Part shown: in pieces, positions 20,991 through 30,838 of the stretch | Layout: every line of letters starts with the position of its first letter | How positions within the stretch are numbered: position 1 is the first letter of the stretch | Source: Emiliania huxleyi CCMP1516 | Lineage: Eukaryota > Haptophyta > Isochrysidales > Noelaerhabdaceae | Direction of reading: 5' to 3' | Assembly (NCBI RefSeq): GCF_000372725.1 | Contig: NW_005198091.1 | Span: 604,193-668,192 of the forward strand | Length of the DNA: 64,000 nucleotides | Notes under the pieces: generated by a model | What the model was told of the DNA's origin: nothing | The model's database searches: none | The model's input: only the letters and a program-made list of their open reading frames with translations | Made by a program: the position numbers and the translations under genes

Positions 20991-21343
20991 GTTTGGTGCC
21001 CCGCACGTCAACGAGGAAGTAGCTGTGAGCGCTGTCAGAGCGGTGTTTCGACACCGATATCGTGTCAAGCCCAGCCAGACGACGGCGCCTCAAACGGGGA
21101 GAAAAATCTGTGGCGTCGAGTTCATTTTCGTATTGCCGTGATCTTTTTTCTTTCTTTCTTTCTTTTTAAAAATCGCGATGGTTTAGATTTACTAAACACG
21201 GTACCCCGCTGCCGCGCCCCATCGTGTGGTTCGTGGCGATCTTTGGTGCCTTGAGCGCTGGGGAGGCGCCCACCGGGGGACCCTAAAAGTGGCGCGTAGT
21301 GCCGTACGCTCACTCCTGCCTGGCCGTCACTCGGGATGTGTTG
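20991..21343. other. Upstream region of the glycosyltransferase
   Basis: Includes a (TTTC)n tract at 21146-21165, similar to the tails of the LINE-like family in this window, but no attached element body is seen. Confidence 0.4.
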
Positions 21344-21350
21344 CAGCCAG

Positions 21351-22392
21351 AGGGCCCAACTTGAGAATCGTGCTTTTTGTGAGGCTGTTTCGTGTTAGGT
21401 TGGGTTGTGCTTGGGTGAGGTTGTTCCGAGCGAGGTTAGGTCGTCGGCGCGAAGGGTGAGGTCTCGACCGCCGCCGCTCACGCCAGCGGACGGCCACCAT
21501 CGGTGTTTTTGGCTTCGCCACCGTCCAAGGCGTGCGCCATGCGCTCGCCGACATCGAGCGTCCGAGCTCGCCTGTCCGACGAGCGGCTTGCTGTGCGGAC
21601 GCCTTCTTATGGCTCTCGTCGAGAGCGTTTTGCGTCCCGGCGGGTGGGAGAATATGTGTCGTCTGATGTGTCACTGTGTACGTCACACCAGTCTTGATAA
21701 CAAGCACGGTCGATCCGTCAAAGCGATACACTCGTTCCTATTGAGCACTTGAGCACTGGATAGGGTCGATTCTGCGTGCTACGGGACCCCTCGATCGTCT
21801 CGCCCTCCCTCACTGGTGTGTTCATTGGGGGGGGTCATAACAAACACGGTACAGGATCGAGGTGCACGCTGCCGAGGCAGTGTCGTCCCCCCATTCCCCG
21901 ACGGCGATGGCGGTGTGACCGATCGAGCTACAAGAGGAGCTTGTTCAGCAGGATCCGAGTTAGACCGGTGCACTACCTCACTGGGCCTGAGACCACCGGA
22001 ACGCTTCTCGTCACCGTCTCGGGTTTGGGATCGAACCACTCCGGAATGGGCAAGCCCATCGTTCGCTGGGTTGTGCCTTTCCCTCACCTGCAGGAGACCA
22101 CGTTGGAGGGCTGGCACAGAGAGCGACAAGAAGGCGTCCGCACAGCAAGCCGCTCGTCGGACAGGCGAGCTCGGACGCTCGATGTCGGCGAGCGCATGGC
22201 GCACGCTTTGGACGGTAGCGAAGCCAAAAACACCGATGGTGCTTGGTGGCCGTCCGCTGGCGTGAGCGGCGGCGGTCGAGACCTCACCCTTCGCGCCGAC
22301 GACCTAACCTCACTCGGAACAACCTCACCCAAACAACCCAACCTAACACGAAACAACCTCACCCAAAAAGCACGATTCTCAAGTTGGGCCCT
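21351..22392. mobile_element. DNA element with ~265-bp terminal inverted repeats
   Basis: 21351-~21615 and ~22126-22392 are near-identical inverted copies starting AGGGCCCAACTTGAGAATCG. The 7-bp CAGCCAG directly flanks both ends (21344-21350 and 22393-22399). The ~510-bp centre has no transposase and contains a member of another repeat family (21741-22072). This is a non-autonomous, MITE-like or foldback element. A long TIR with a 7-9 bp duplication recalls the Mutator class, but that is only a hint. Confidence 0.85.
21741..22072 (+). repeat. Dispersed repeat family R1, copy 1
   Basis: Begins TTGAGCACTTGAGCACTGG and contains CGATCGTCTCGCCCTCCC and GAGGTGCACGCTGCC. Related copies are at 61836-62110, 63484-63571 (truncated) and 63662 to the window end. 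No coding content is seen. Confidence 0.85.
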
Positions 22393-22831
22393 CAGCCAGG
22401 TCGTGTGAGGTGTCTGTGTGACTGTCCTGGTGTGTGTCTTTGTGTCGCTCCTGGCATTGGCTGGCCGTCTCTCCGTCTCTCTCTCGCTTGCTTCCACAAT
22501 CGTCCGTGCTGCCGTTGTCTACGAGGAGCGCGGCGACGGCGCCCTGCGTTGTTGGCGCCCGCGCTGCATGCACATGCACATGTACATGACATGTGCATGC
22601 ACAATGTCAGGAGCGTACAACGGGGTGCCACCACATGGCGGACCTTCCCTTTTTTTATGGCGTCTCACTTTGCATGCACATGCTGGGGTGATTTTTTGAA
22701 TGTGTCAACGGCGGCGTCATCTCGTTTGCACAGGAAGAATGTCATTTTTTGTCGGCTAGTTTCTTTTTGTGTCGAGCCTGTCTGCTGTGAGAGGAGTTGC
22801 CGAATTCTTTTTGCGAGGGAGTTTCGTTGTA

Positions 22832-23101
22832 AAATTCTTTTGAGCTTAGCCTTCGATGTTACGAAAACAAACGCAAGGCGGACATGGCATATCGCTCTCG
22901 GGCTCACAGACATCCCTCACACCCGCGCACACCCGCCGCCCCCGCGCGCGCCCCACCCCGGCCGGGAGAAAGGGGAGTGACAGTTTGGGACTCGCAAGCC
23001 CGAGTATGTTGAGTCCTGGCTCAACAACGCAGATAACAAGAGGGGGTGGTCCGGCTCACAGGTCCGGCTCACGCGCCTCGAGCTCGCCATCTACCGCACT
23101 G
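22832..23101 (+). repeat. 270-bp dispersed repeat R2, copy 1
   Basis: Nearly identical to the reverse complement of about 54155-54424. It starts GAGCTTAGCCTTCGATGTTA and ends GAGCTCGCCATCTACCGCACT. Each copy lies just upstream of a gene and points the same way as it: separase here, the chromodomain gene at the other site. Confidence 0.85.
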
Positions 23102-23217
23102 AACACTTCCGCCCCCTCGCTCCCAACCCACCCACCCACCTCGCCTCGGGCCGCGCCGCGCGATCTCGGGCGATCTCGGGCCGCGCCGCGCGATCTCGGG
23201 CGATCTCGCGCTATATC

Positions 23218-23243
23218 AATTCTTTTTGTCCTTCGCTTCGAAA
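23218..23243 (+). promoter_or_regulatory. AATTCTTTTT element before the separase ATG
   Basis: TATATCAATTCTTTTTGTCC lies 26 bp before the chosen start. The AATTCTTT core recurs upstream of ARP6, eIF2D and the helical-repeat gene. It may be a core promoter or start-site element. Confidence 0.35.
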
Positions 23244-26200
23244 ATGGGTTTGACCGCGGGCGACTTCGAAGCTCGCGTCGCACCGCTCCGCTCGCTGGAT
23301 CCGAAGAAGCTCGCGCGCGAGCGCTCCAAGCTTGTCCTCGCGCACGGCCAGTTCCTCGCCCAATTTGCGACGCGGGCGCTGGAGGCGCTTCCCAAGGACG
23401 TGCGAAGCGGCGCCGCCTCGCCCGCAGCGCAGACCCTGCGGCTCGCCTCCTGCGCGCGCGAGGCGGCGCAGCTCATTCTGACGCTGCGAGCCTTCCCTTC
23501 GCCCACGCCGGAGAAGCTCTGCTACAACGTCGCGTCCCGCTGCCTGGCACTCGGCGAGGTGCGGCCGGCAGCCGCACTCGCGCTCGAGCTGGTCGCGGCG
23601 CTCCGCAAGGCCGCCAGCAAGAGCGCCGCAGCCAAGCGCGCGCAGGCGACGCCGGCGCTCGCCGATGCGTGCTCTGATGGACCGCCAGATTCGCACGCGC
23701 CGCTCGGCGGCGAGGGGAGCGAGGCGTGTGTCCTTGCGGCGAGTGCGCTCGGGCTGCACCTGAGGGCGCTCGAGCTGCTGAGCCGTGCAGAGCCCTCCGC
23801 CGAGGAGGAAGAGGCGCCAACGCAGCGGATGCTCCGGGCCGTGCCGCTCGCGCTGAGCTGGCTCGAGCGGCTGCGTGCGGCCGACGGCCTGAGCGAGCGC
23901 AGGGAGAACGCGCCGAAGCGTCAGAGCGAGGCGGCCACGCATGCGGCGGAGCGGGTGCTGCCTGCCCTGACTGCGACGCTGGCCGCGCTGCGCAAGGCGG
24001 GCGCCGCCGAGCCGCGCCGGCTGGAGGCGTGGCACACAGCGGCGGCGGCGCTGCGCGGTGCCGAGGCCAGCGGCGCTGCGGGCGGGAGGCTCTCTTGCCC
24101 CGAGGCTGCCGCGTACGCAGAGGCCGCCAGGCAGCTCGGCCGGGCGGCGCCGCTCGGCGCGAGGGGGGAGGGGAGCGCGCCGCCGCTGGAGAAGGAGCAG
24201 GCCGAGGCAGCGCTCTCGCAGCTCCAGGCGGCGGCCCGCCACGCGGGCGCCGCCGCGCTCGACCGCGAGCGCTGCCAGGCCCTCGCGAGCGGGCTAAACG
24301 CGTTGTACCAGGCCTTTGCCGGCCGCGTGGGGCCGCTGCCGATGCGGCGCCTTGACGCGGAGGGGGGCGCGGCGCAGCCGGCGCAGCTGCCGCTGCCGCG
24401 CCCGCTGCTCTGGGAGCTCGCCGCCGCCTTCGACCGCTTCGCCGCCGTCGTCGACGCCGGCGTCGAGCTCGAGCGAGGCGGCGCGGCAGCGGCGGCGGCC
24501 AAGCCCGCCTCCAAGCCAGCCTCGCGGCCGGCCGTCTTCAGCGGCCTCGGGCCGAAGCAGGCGGCGGTGCTGGTGGCCGCCGCGAAGCTGCGCTTTGCAT
24601 ACGACGGCGCGGTCGGCGCGAGCGATGCGGACGCCGGCTCCCTCTCGGGGGACTGCCTCTCGGGGGACTGTCTCTCTGGGGACTGTCTCTCTGGGGACTG
24701 CCTCTCTGGGGACTGGGTCGCCGGCGTGGCCAGCAGGCTGCAGCGCGCGGCTTGCGTCGTCCTGCACGGCGCCGGCGCGGGCCGGAGTGGCGGGCGTGCG
24801 GAGGCGGCGCCGCGAGCGGGGGCGGCGGCGGCGGCCGACCCGTCCGTGTCCGCCGTGTGGGTGGCGCGGACGTGCCAGCAGCTGGCCGCCAAGCTCTTCA
24901 ACGCCTCGCAGCCCCGCCGCGCCGCTTGCCTGGCCGGCTGCTGCGTCGAGCAGCTGCGGCGCGCGGCCGGCGGAGGGGCGGAGGAGGCGGCGCTCCTCTG
25001 CAGCGCGCATCAGATCGGGGCGCACAGCGGGCTCCAGGCGAAGCCACCCGCCCCACTCGAGGCGAGGAGGCACGTGCTCGCTGCCATTCAGATCCGCTGC
25101 GCCGCACTCGATGAGGAGGGCGGAGGAGCGGAGGGCGGAGGAGGAGCGGGCGCGGCAGCGAGCCGGCCGAGCGTGCGCGACTTGTGCGCGCTGCACGTCA
25201 GCTGCCTCGTCCGCGGCGTGTCCGAGGGCGTGCTCTCCGACGACGGCGCGGAGCTCGACCACGTCGTGTGGGCGCTCCCTCCGCCCGCCCGCCGGCTGGT
25301 TGTGCGTCTCGAGCTCGAGGAGACGGCGCAGCAGCTCGGCCGGCTGCGCGAGGCCGCCGCCGCGCGCTACCTGCACCGGTACGCCGAGGCGGCGGGGAGG
25401 AGGCTGCTGGAGCTGCTCCCGGCGGGGGAGGACGCCCATGGCCGAGCCCAGCTCCTGCTGCGGCTGGCCGAGGTCTCGCGCCTCTTCGCGTCGCACTTCG
25501 CGCAAGAGGCGGCGGCGGCAGACGCGGCCGCGGGGGGGGCTGAGCTGGCGGCCCGGTCCGCGGCGCTCGAGAGGGCTGGCGAGGACGCGCGAGAGGGCTT
25601 GGCGCTGCTCGGGTCGCCAGCCGCCTCGAGCGGGCCTGGCGGCGGAGAGAGCAGCAAGGAGGGCTCGCGCGGAGAGAGCAGCGGGGAGGCCTCCCGGCTG
25701 GGTGCGGACGAGGCTGGGTTGCGCCTCGCCGACGTCAAGGAGCTCAAGGTCAAGGAGCTCAAGGAGGAGCTGCAGCGGCGGGGGCTCTCGGCGAGCGGCA
25801 AGAAGCAGCAGCTCGTCGACCGGCTCACCGAGGCGCTGCAGCAGCAACACGCGCCGCCCACCGCCTCCAGCCCGGCATCCGCTCTGCCGGCGGGGGCCTG
25901 CCTTCTCGCCTCGCCTCCCGCCTCGCCTCCCACCTCTGCCGAGGGGCTCGACTTGCAGGCACGCCTCTTCCTCCTCCTCGCCGGGACGACGCTCGACTTG
26001 GCGGCGCGCGGGCCGGCTTGCGAGGTCGCGGGCGAGCCTGCCGCCGCGGCGGAGCCCGACTTTGTAGCGCTCGACGCAGCGAGGCAGCACTGCGCCCGCG
26101 CCGCTCAGAGCTGGCAGCGCCTCGCCGCCGAGTATGGGGCGCCGGGCGGGCGCGCGAGCTCCTTCCCGGCGAGCAGAGAGACGGCCTCGGCCCTGGAGCG

Positions 26201-29200
26201 GTGCAGCCGTCTCTGCTGGCGGCTGATGGCCTCGTTCGACGCGCTGAGGATGGCACGGCTCGCGGTGGCCGCGGCGGCGGCTTGCTCCTCCCCTGAGGAG
26301 GCGTCGGCTCGGCGGTGGTGTGCGACGCTGCTGGCAGACATGCACGCGCCGTGGCCCAGCGTCGATGCGGCGCTCTCGTCGGAGAGCGGCGCGCCGCCGT
26401 GCGTGCGCGACGCTCTGGCGGCCGAGGCGGAGCTGGCGGGTGCTGCGAGCCTGCGCGGGGCCGGGTCCAGTCTGGCGCGTGCGGAGCGCGCTCTGACGGC
26501 GCAGGCGGATCGCCGCGGCAAGGGCGACCCGCTCCTTCTCAGCCGCTGCCAGAGCGCTCTCTCGCGGAGCCTCCTCGCCTCCGGCGCCTTCCCGCTGGCC
26601 GCGCGCCACGCAGAGCAGGCCCTGCTGCGGGCCAAGCAGCCGAGGAGCGCGGCGCACGACGGCGACGCGGCGAGCTCAACCTGCCGCGCGTTGCTCGCGC
26701 TGGCCGAGATGTGGCGCGCTCGGGGGAGCTACGCCGATGCGCACAAGTACGCGGCGAGCGCTTGCTCGCTGTCGGCGCAGTCGCGGCAGGCGGCGCTGCT
26801 CTTTGAGAGCCGGCTCGCGCAGCTGCGGCTGCAGTGCGACGGGATGCGCTTCGAGGAGGCGGCCGAGACGGCATCGTCGGTCGAGGCGCTCCTGCGCGGC
26901 ATGCGCGCTCTCGAGGCGGCGGGGGGGCGGCCTCCTGCGGTGACCGAGCTCGGCGAGGCGCGCCTCCAGCTGGTGCAGGGCGAGCTGCTGCTCGCGCGGG
27001 AGGGGGCGGGGGCGGCGCAGGCTTCGCTCAACGCGTGCGAGGCGGGGCTGCGGCTGCTGGCCGCGCTGCCCTCGCAGTTGGGGGCGGTGCTGGAGGGCGC
27101 CGAGGGGCAGGCCGACAGCGCGGCTGTGCCCCCGCTTGGGGTCGCTCTCTTGCTCGAGGCGGGGCTCTGTACGCGGGCGGGCGAGGCGGCGTGCACGCTC
27201 GGCGACCTCGGCCGCGCCCGGGCCTTTGTCGACCAGTCGGTGGAGTCCTGCCGCGGCCTGCGCGGGACGGTGATGCCTTGCCAGCCGAGTCTCGTGGGCG
27301 ATGTGGAGCTGGCGCGCGCATTGCTCGTCTCGGCCGAGCTGCGCTTGCTCGCGCGGGGCGACAGTGGGGGCGACAGTGGGGGCGCGGATCTGCGCGCGGC
27401 GTCGTGCGAGCTGTCGTCCGCCCTGCGACTCTGCGCCGCCCTCTCCCCTCCCGCGCTCATGCGGCGGGTGTGCGTCGCATTGGCGGCGTGCTGCACCGGG
27501 TCGCACGCGCAGGCGGGCGCCGATTTGCTCGCCGGCTCGAGTGGCGTCGCGCTGCGGCGCCAGCTGCACTTGTTGGACGGCCGCGCGCGAGGTTGCGGCG
27601 GGCAGGCGAGCAAGCCGGCCGAGGGCGGGGCGGGGGGCGGGGCGGAGGACGGAGCGGAGGACGAGGCGGAGGCGTCTCTCGCCGACGCGCTGCACGCAGT
27701 GTCGCTCGAGCCCGCACCGCCGCTGGGCGAGGAGGGAGGTTGCGCGGTGCCGTCGCTGCCCTGGCCCGTCGGCTTCGAGGAGTGGGTGCGGGCTGCGCCT
27801 GCGGGCTACAGCGCGTGCGCTCTCGCAGTCGCACCGGGCGGGCGAGGCCTGCTGCTCGGCAGCTGGCGCACCGGGCGGCCAGCCGTGGTGATCAACACCT
27901 CCGAGGTTGGCGCGGCGGGCGCGGCGGGCGGCATCGAGGCCGTCAAGTCGGAGCTGCGCCAGATCCTCGAGGACGGCCGCGCCGCGTCGAGCGACGCAGC
28001 CGGGCAGGCGGCGGCGGCGGCGGCGGCGGAGCTCCCTCGGCTGGGGACGGCGAGGCGGCCGCCCCAGTGGCCTCGAGCCGAGCTTGTGCCCGAGGGGGAG
28101 GGGCGCGGCGCCATCGTGCTTGGCCGGGATTGCCCCACCGTCGTGCTCGGCCGGGCTCAGGAAGGCGGCGGGCGGATCGACCTCGACGAGGTGAGCTCCT
28201 CGCACTGCAAGCTGACGCTGAGCGAGAGCGGCACCCTCTCCCTCACCGACCTCTCCACCAACGGGACGTACGTCGACGGGGTCCGGCCGAAGCGCGACCG
28301 CCGCACCGTCGAGCTGCGCGACGGGAGCCGTGTCACGCTCGTCAGCAAGACCGCGCAGGACTGCCGGGACCGCTTCGGCCCGCTCGCGCCCAGCTATGTG
28401 GTGCGCCTCGCGGCGAGCACCCCGCCCGAGAGGCGGCAGGCGGACGCGGACGCGGACGCGGAGGCTACGGCGCGCGAGCGGCTCGAGCGGTCGCTGTACT
28501 GGTCGAGCCGCGAGCAGCTCGACTCGCGGATGCGCGAGCTGACCGCGCGGCTCGAGGACGCGCTCGGCCCCGCGGCGCTGCTGCTGCTCGCCTTGCCGGC
28601 CTGCCCGGAGGCGCGGTCTGCGGCGGAGGCGCTCGGCGAGAGCATCGTCGAGCAGGCCGGCCGGCTGGGCTGGCAGTGCGACGAGGCGCTGCTCCGCGCC
28701 GCCGCCGAGGCGTCTCCGTGGCTCACGGACGAGCGGCTGCACCGCGCCCTCCTCGGGCTCGTCCGGAAGGGCGGCAAGCCGGTGGCTGCCGCGGCGCTCC
28801 GCGCGGCGGTACAGTCGCTGCGGAAGCGGTGGCAGAGCCTCGGCGCGCCCCGCGGCAGCCCGCCCGCGGCGACGGGGGCCGCGGGCGATGCCGCGGGCGA
28901 GGGCGATGCCGCGGGCGAGGGCGTGCTTCGTTCGCCGCTCGTTTTGGTGGTCGACGAGTCGCTCGCTTCGCTGCCGTGGGAGTGCATCCCGTCGCTCGTC
29001 GAGCAGCCTGTGGCGCGGCTGCCGTGCGCCGCGTACGTCGACCGTTGCGTGGCGGCGGCGGACGCCCGGGGCGGGAGCGTCGCCTCCTCGGACGCGTACT
29101 ACCTCCTCAACCCGAGCGGCGACCTGCAGCGGACGCAGGCGGCGTTTGAGGAGCGGTTCGCGAGGCCGCCGTGGGAGGGCGTGGTGGGTGAGCCACCCGC

Positions 29201-29624
29201 GGAGGAGGCGCTCCGCTCGGCGCTCGAGCGGAAGGACCTCTTCGTGTATTGCGGCCACGGCGACGGCAGCCGCTTCATCTCTGCCGACAGCCTGCACCGG
29301 CTCCCTCGCTGCTCGGTGTCCGTCCTGATGGGCTGCAGCTCCGGGGCGCTCAAGCGGGTCGGCGGGCTGGCGCCCTCGGGCATGGCGCTCAGCTGCTTGA
29401 ACGCGCGCTCGCCCGCCGTCGTCGCCAACCTGTGGGACGTGACCGACGGCGAGAGCGACCGCTTCTGCCGCGCGCTCATGGACAGCTTCGAGCGGGGCGG
29501 ATGCCTCCTCACCGCCGTGGCGAGCGCGCGCCGTGCGTGTCGGCTCCGCTACCTCACAGGGGCCGCGGCGGTGTGCTACGGCGCTCCGATCACGGTGGAG
29601 CCGAGGGGAGGAGCGGAGGCGTGA
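23244..29624 (+). CDS. ESP1: Separase with SAP and FHA domains
   Basis: One uninterrupted frame of 2126 residues from ATG 23244. The first ~1600 residues are Ala/Leu-rich helical repeats, as in separase superhelices. A SAP motif (LKVKELKEELQRRGLSASGK, about 830-865) suggests DNA or chromatin contact. An FHA domain lies at about 1621-1702: VVLGRAQ, EVSSSHCKL and TDLSTNGTYVDG hold the phosphothreonine-binding residues. The C-terminal caspase-like protease domain has LVLVVDESLASLPWECIPS, His2005 in YCGHGDGSRF and Cys2031 in LMGCSSGAL, then VVANLWDVTDGE. Separase cleaves the cohesin kleisin at anaphase. The catalytic dyad is intact. SAP and FHA modules are not part of the textbook animal, fungal or plant separase. 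Confidence 0.93.
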   Translation: MGLTAGDFEARVAPLRSLDPKKLARERSKLVLAHGQFLAQFATRALEALPKDVRSGAASPAAQTLRLASCAREAAQLILTLRAFPSPTPEKLCYNVASRCLALGEVRPAAALALELVAALRKAASKSAAAKRAQATPALADACSDGPPDSHAPLGGEGSEACVLAASALGLHLRALELLSRAEPSAEEEEAPTQRMLRAVPLALSWLERLRAADGLSERRENAPKRQSEAATHAAERVLPALTATLAALRKAGAAEPRRLEAWHTAAAALRGAEASGAAGGRLSCPEAAAYAEAARQLGRAAPLGARGEGSAPPLEKEQAEAALSQLQAAARHAGAAALDRERCQALASGLNALYQAFAGRVGPLPMRRLDAEGGAAQPAQLPLPRPLLWELAAAFDRFAAVVDAGVELERGGAAAAAAKPASKPASRPAVFSGLGPKQAAVLVAAAKLRFAYDGAVGASDADAGSLSGDCLSGDCLSGDCLSGDCLSGDWVAGVASRLQRAACVVLHGAGAGRSGGRAEAAPRAGAAAAADPSVSAVWVARTCQQLAAKLFNASQPRRAACLAGCCVEQLRRAAGGGAEEAALLCSAHQIGAHSGLQAKPPAPLEARRHVLAAIQIRCAALDEEGGGAEGGGGAGAAASRPSVRDLCALHVSCLVRGVSEGVLSDDGAELDHVVWALPPPARRLVVRLELEETAQQLGRLREAAAARYLHRYAEAAGRRLLELLPAGEDAHGRAQLLLRLAEVSRLFASHFAQEAAAADAAAGGAELAARSAALERAGEDAREGLALLGSPAASSGPGGGESSKEGSRGESSGEASRLGADEAGLRLADVKELKVKELKEELQRRGLSASGKKQQLVDRLTEALQQQHAPPTASSPASALPAGACLLASPPASPPTSAEGLDLQARLFLLLAGTTLDLAARGPACEVAGEPAAAAEPDFVALDAARQHCARAAQSWQRLAAEYGAPGGRASSFPASRETASALERCSRLCWRLMASFDALRMARLAVAAAAACSSPEEASARRWCATLLADMHAPWPSVDAALSSESGAPPCVRDALAAEAELAGAASLRGAGSSLARAERALTAQADRRGKGDPLLLSRCQSALSRSLLASGAFPLAARHAEQALLRAKQPRSAAHDGDAASSTCRALLALAEMWRARGSYADAHKYAASACSLSAQSRQAALLFESRLAQLRLQCDGMRFEEAAETASSVEALLRGMRALEAAGGRPPAVTELGEARLQLVQGELLLAREGAGAAQASLNACEAGLRLLAALPSQLGAVLEGAEGQADSAAVPPLGVALLLEAGLCTRAGEAACTLGDLGRARAFVDQSVESCRGLRGTVMPCQPSLVGDVELARALLVSAELRLLARGDSGGDSGGADLRAASCELSSALRLCAALSPPALMRRVCVALAACCTGSHAQAGADLLAGSSGVALRRQLHLLDGRARGCGGQASKPAEGGAGGGAEDGAEDEAEASLADALHAVSLEPAPPLGEEGGCAVPSLPWPVGFEEWVRAAPAGYSACALAVAPGGRGLLLGSWRTGRPAVVINTSEVGAAGAAGGIEAVKSELRQILEDGRAASSDAAGQAAAAAAAELPRLGTARRPPQWPRAELVPEGEGRGAIVLGRDCPTVVLGRAQEGGGRIDLDEVSSSHCKLTLSESGTLSLTDLSTNGTYVDGVRPKRDRRTVELRDGSRVTLVSKTAQDCRDRFGPLAPSYVVRLAASTPPERRQADADADAEATARERLERSLYWSSREQLDSRMRELTARLEDALGPAALLLLALPACPEARSAAEALGESIVEQAGRLGWQCDEALLRAAAEASPWLTDERLHRALLGLVRKGGKPVAAAALRAAVQSLRKRWQSLGAPRGSPPAATGAAGDAAGEGDAAGEGVLRSPLVLVVDESLASLPWECIPSLVEQPVARLPCAAYVDRCVAAADARGGSVASSDAYYLLNPSGDLQRTQAAFEERFARPPWEGVVGEPPAEEALRSALERKDLFVYCGHGDGSRFISADSLHRLPRCSVSVLMGCSSGALKRVGGLAPSGMALSCLNARSPAVVANLWDVTDGESDRFCRALMDSFERGGCLLTAVASARRACRLRYLTGAAAVCYGAPITVEPRGGAEA
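24646..24718 (+). repeat. 15-bp coding minisatellite in separase
   Basis: Five tandem 15-bp units encode LSGDC in the helical part of separase, the last one ending in W. The units differ only at a few third positions. Confidence 0.9.
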
Positions 29625-30838
29625 CCGGCTGGACGGCTGGACGCAGAGAGAGCGCGAGCGCAACTTGAAGAGAGAGGACAGCGCGTGTACGTGTGAGCCG
29701 CTGGAGGACCGGGTCGACCGTCTGTGGGCCTCGACTTCGAGAGGGAGAGTAGGGAGCTGCTGGGAGAGAGCGCTCTTGTTCCGTACACGGTGTGTGTCGC
29801 GCTCGCCCTGGGAGGAAGCGGGCGGCTGTCGTGTGTTCTCCCCCCCTGCGTTTCTGGGCCCGAGAGCCTTTTCGTCGTGTATTGATTGTGAGATACTGGG
29901 GTTGAGATTACGTGTGCATTTCGATGGACATGGTTCATGGAGCCGGAGACGCGGAGCGCGGGGGCGGTCGGCTCTGGCCAGTGCGCGGAACGGTGCCGGT
30001 CGTGTGGGCGGTGGGGCTGGGCGAGTCCGAGTGGGACTGTCAGGGTCCCTCCAGGGTGTGCTGTCCTGCGCGCTGGGGCGACTGCTTCGTGCGTCGCTGC
30101 CGGACCGGCGGGCAGCGCCGCCTCCCTTCGCTCGAGAACTGACAGGTTGGCGTCTGTCTGAGCAGGAGCCGACGCTCGTCGGGAGCTGTGTCATGAGCCT
30201 CGCTCCGCTCGGAGGTCCCCGCCGCGCGCACTTGCGGGTCCTCTACTTGCGGCGGGCAGCGGCGGGCGCGGGGTAAGGGTTCCCGCCCGCTAGGCGCTGC
30301 CCTCTGCGCCGAGGCTCGACCCGCTTCTCCTCAGTTCACTAGCACAAACTAAAGTACTTGGGCTCAACCTCAAAGCTGTCAGCTGGGTTCTGGCACGTGG
30401 CAGCCTGGTCCCTGGAGTGGACCGAGCGGGGAGAGAGCGCAGCGAGCTGCGTGCCTGAGCTGTGCTCTTGAAAGTCGAAATGACAAATGTAACGATTGGT
30501 CTGGCCCGGCTATACGCTCTTGCGTGTGGACTGGTCATGTTAACGGCACATGCAATAGAGATAAAGGCGCACCTCTTACAGTGCAGAGAGAGAGGGGAGA
30601 CTCGAGATCCAGGCGCGGATTTGGCTGACGCAGTGAGGGCTCAGAGCGGTCGCGAGAACCGCGCCGGCCAGCAGAGAGCGTCAGACGCTCGACTCCCCTC
30701 CAGCCCGTTGGCGATCGAGCCCGAGCTGTCCAGGACCCGACACAAGACACAGACTCCAGGCCCGCCCGCCCCCGCCTCTGCGCGCTACGAACAGGAGGTG
30801 GGGAGCGGGCAGGGGCGCATGCACAGCCGCCAGTCACT
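29625..30838. other. Intergenic, convergent genes
   Basis: A 1.2-kb gap between the stops of separase and the plastid protein. I see no repeat, RNA gene or credible coding region. Confidence 0.5.

Larger units (their letters stand above)
22393..23243. other. Region upstream of separase
   Basis: Holds CATGCACATG microrepeats near 22565-22600, a 26-bp stretch (22769-22794) also found at 33760-33785, TGCCGAATTCTTT (22798-22810) and a GCGAGGGAG...TAAAATTCTTTT motif (22813-22840). The dispersed repeat 22832-23101 and a GATCTCGGGC tandem (23160-23205) precede the gene. Confidence 0.5.

Noticed and set aside
24646-24718. CRISPR-like direct repeats
   Set aside because: These are contiguous 15-bp coding repeats without spacers, in a eukaryotic gene.
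24294-30194. Long minus-strand frames (787 and 1172 codons) opposite separase
   Set aside because: Shadows of a GC-rich gene; no motif, Arg/Ala/Pro-rich only.
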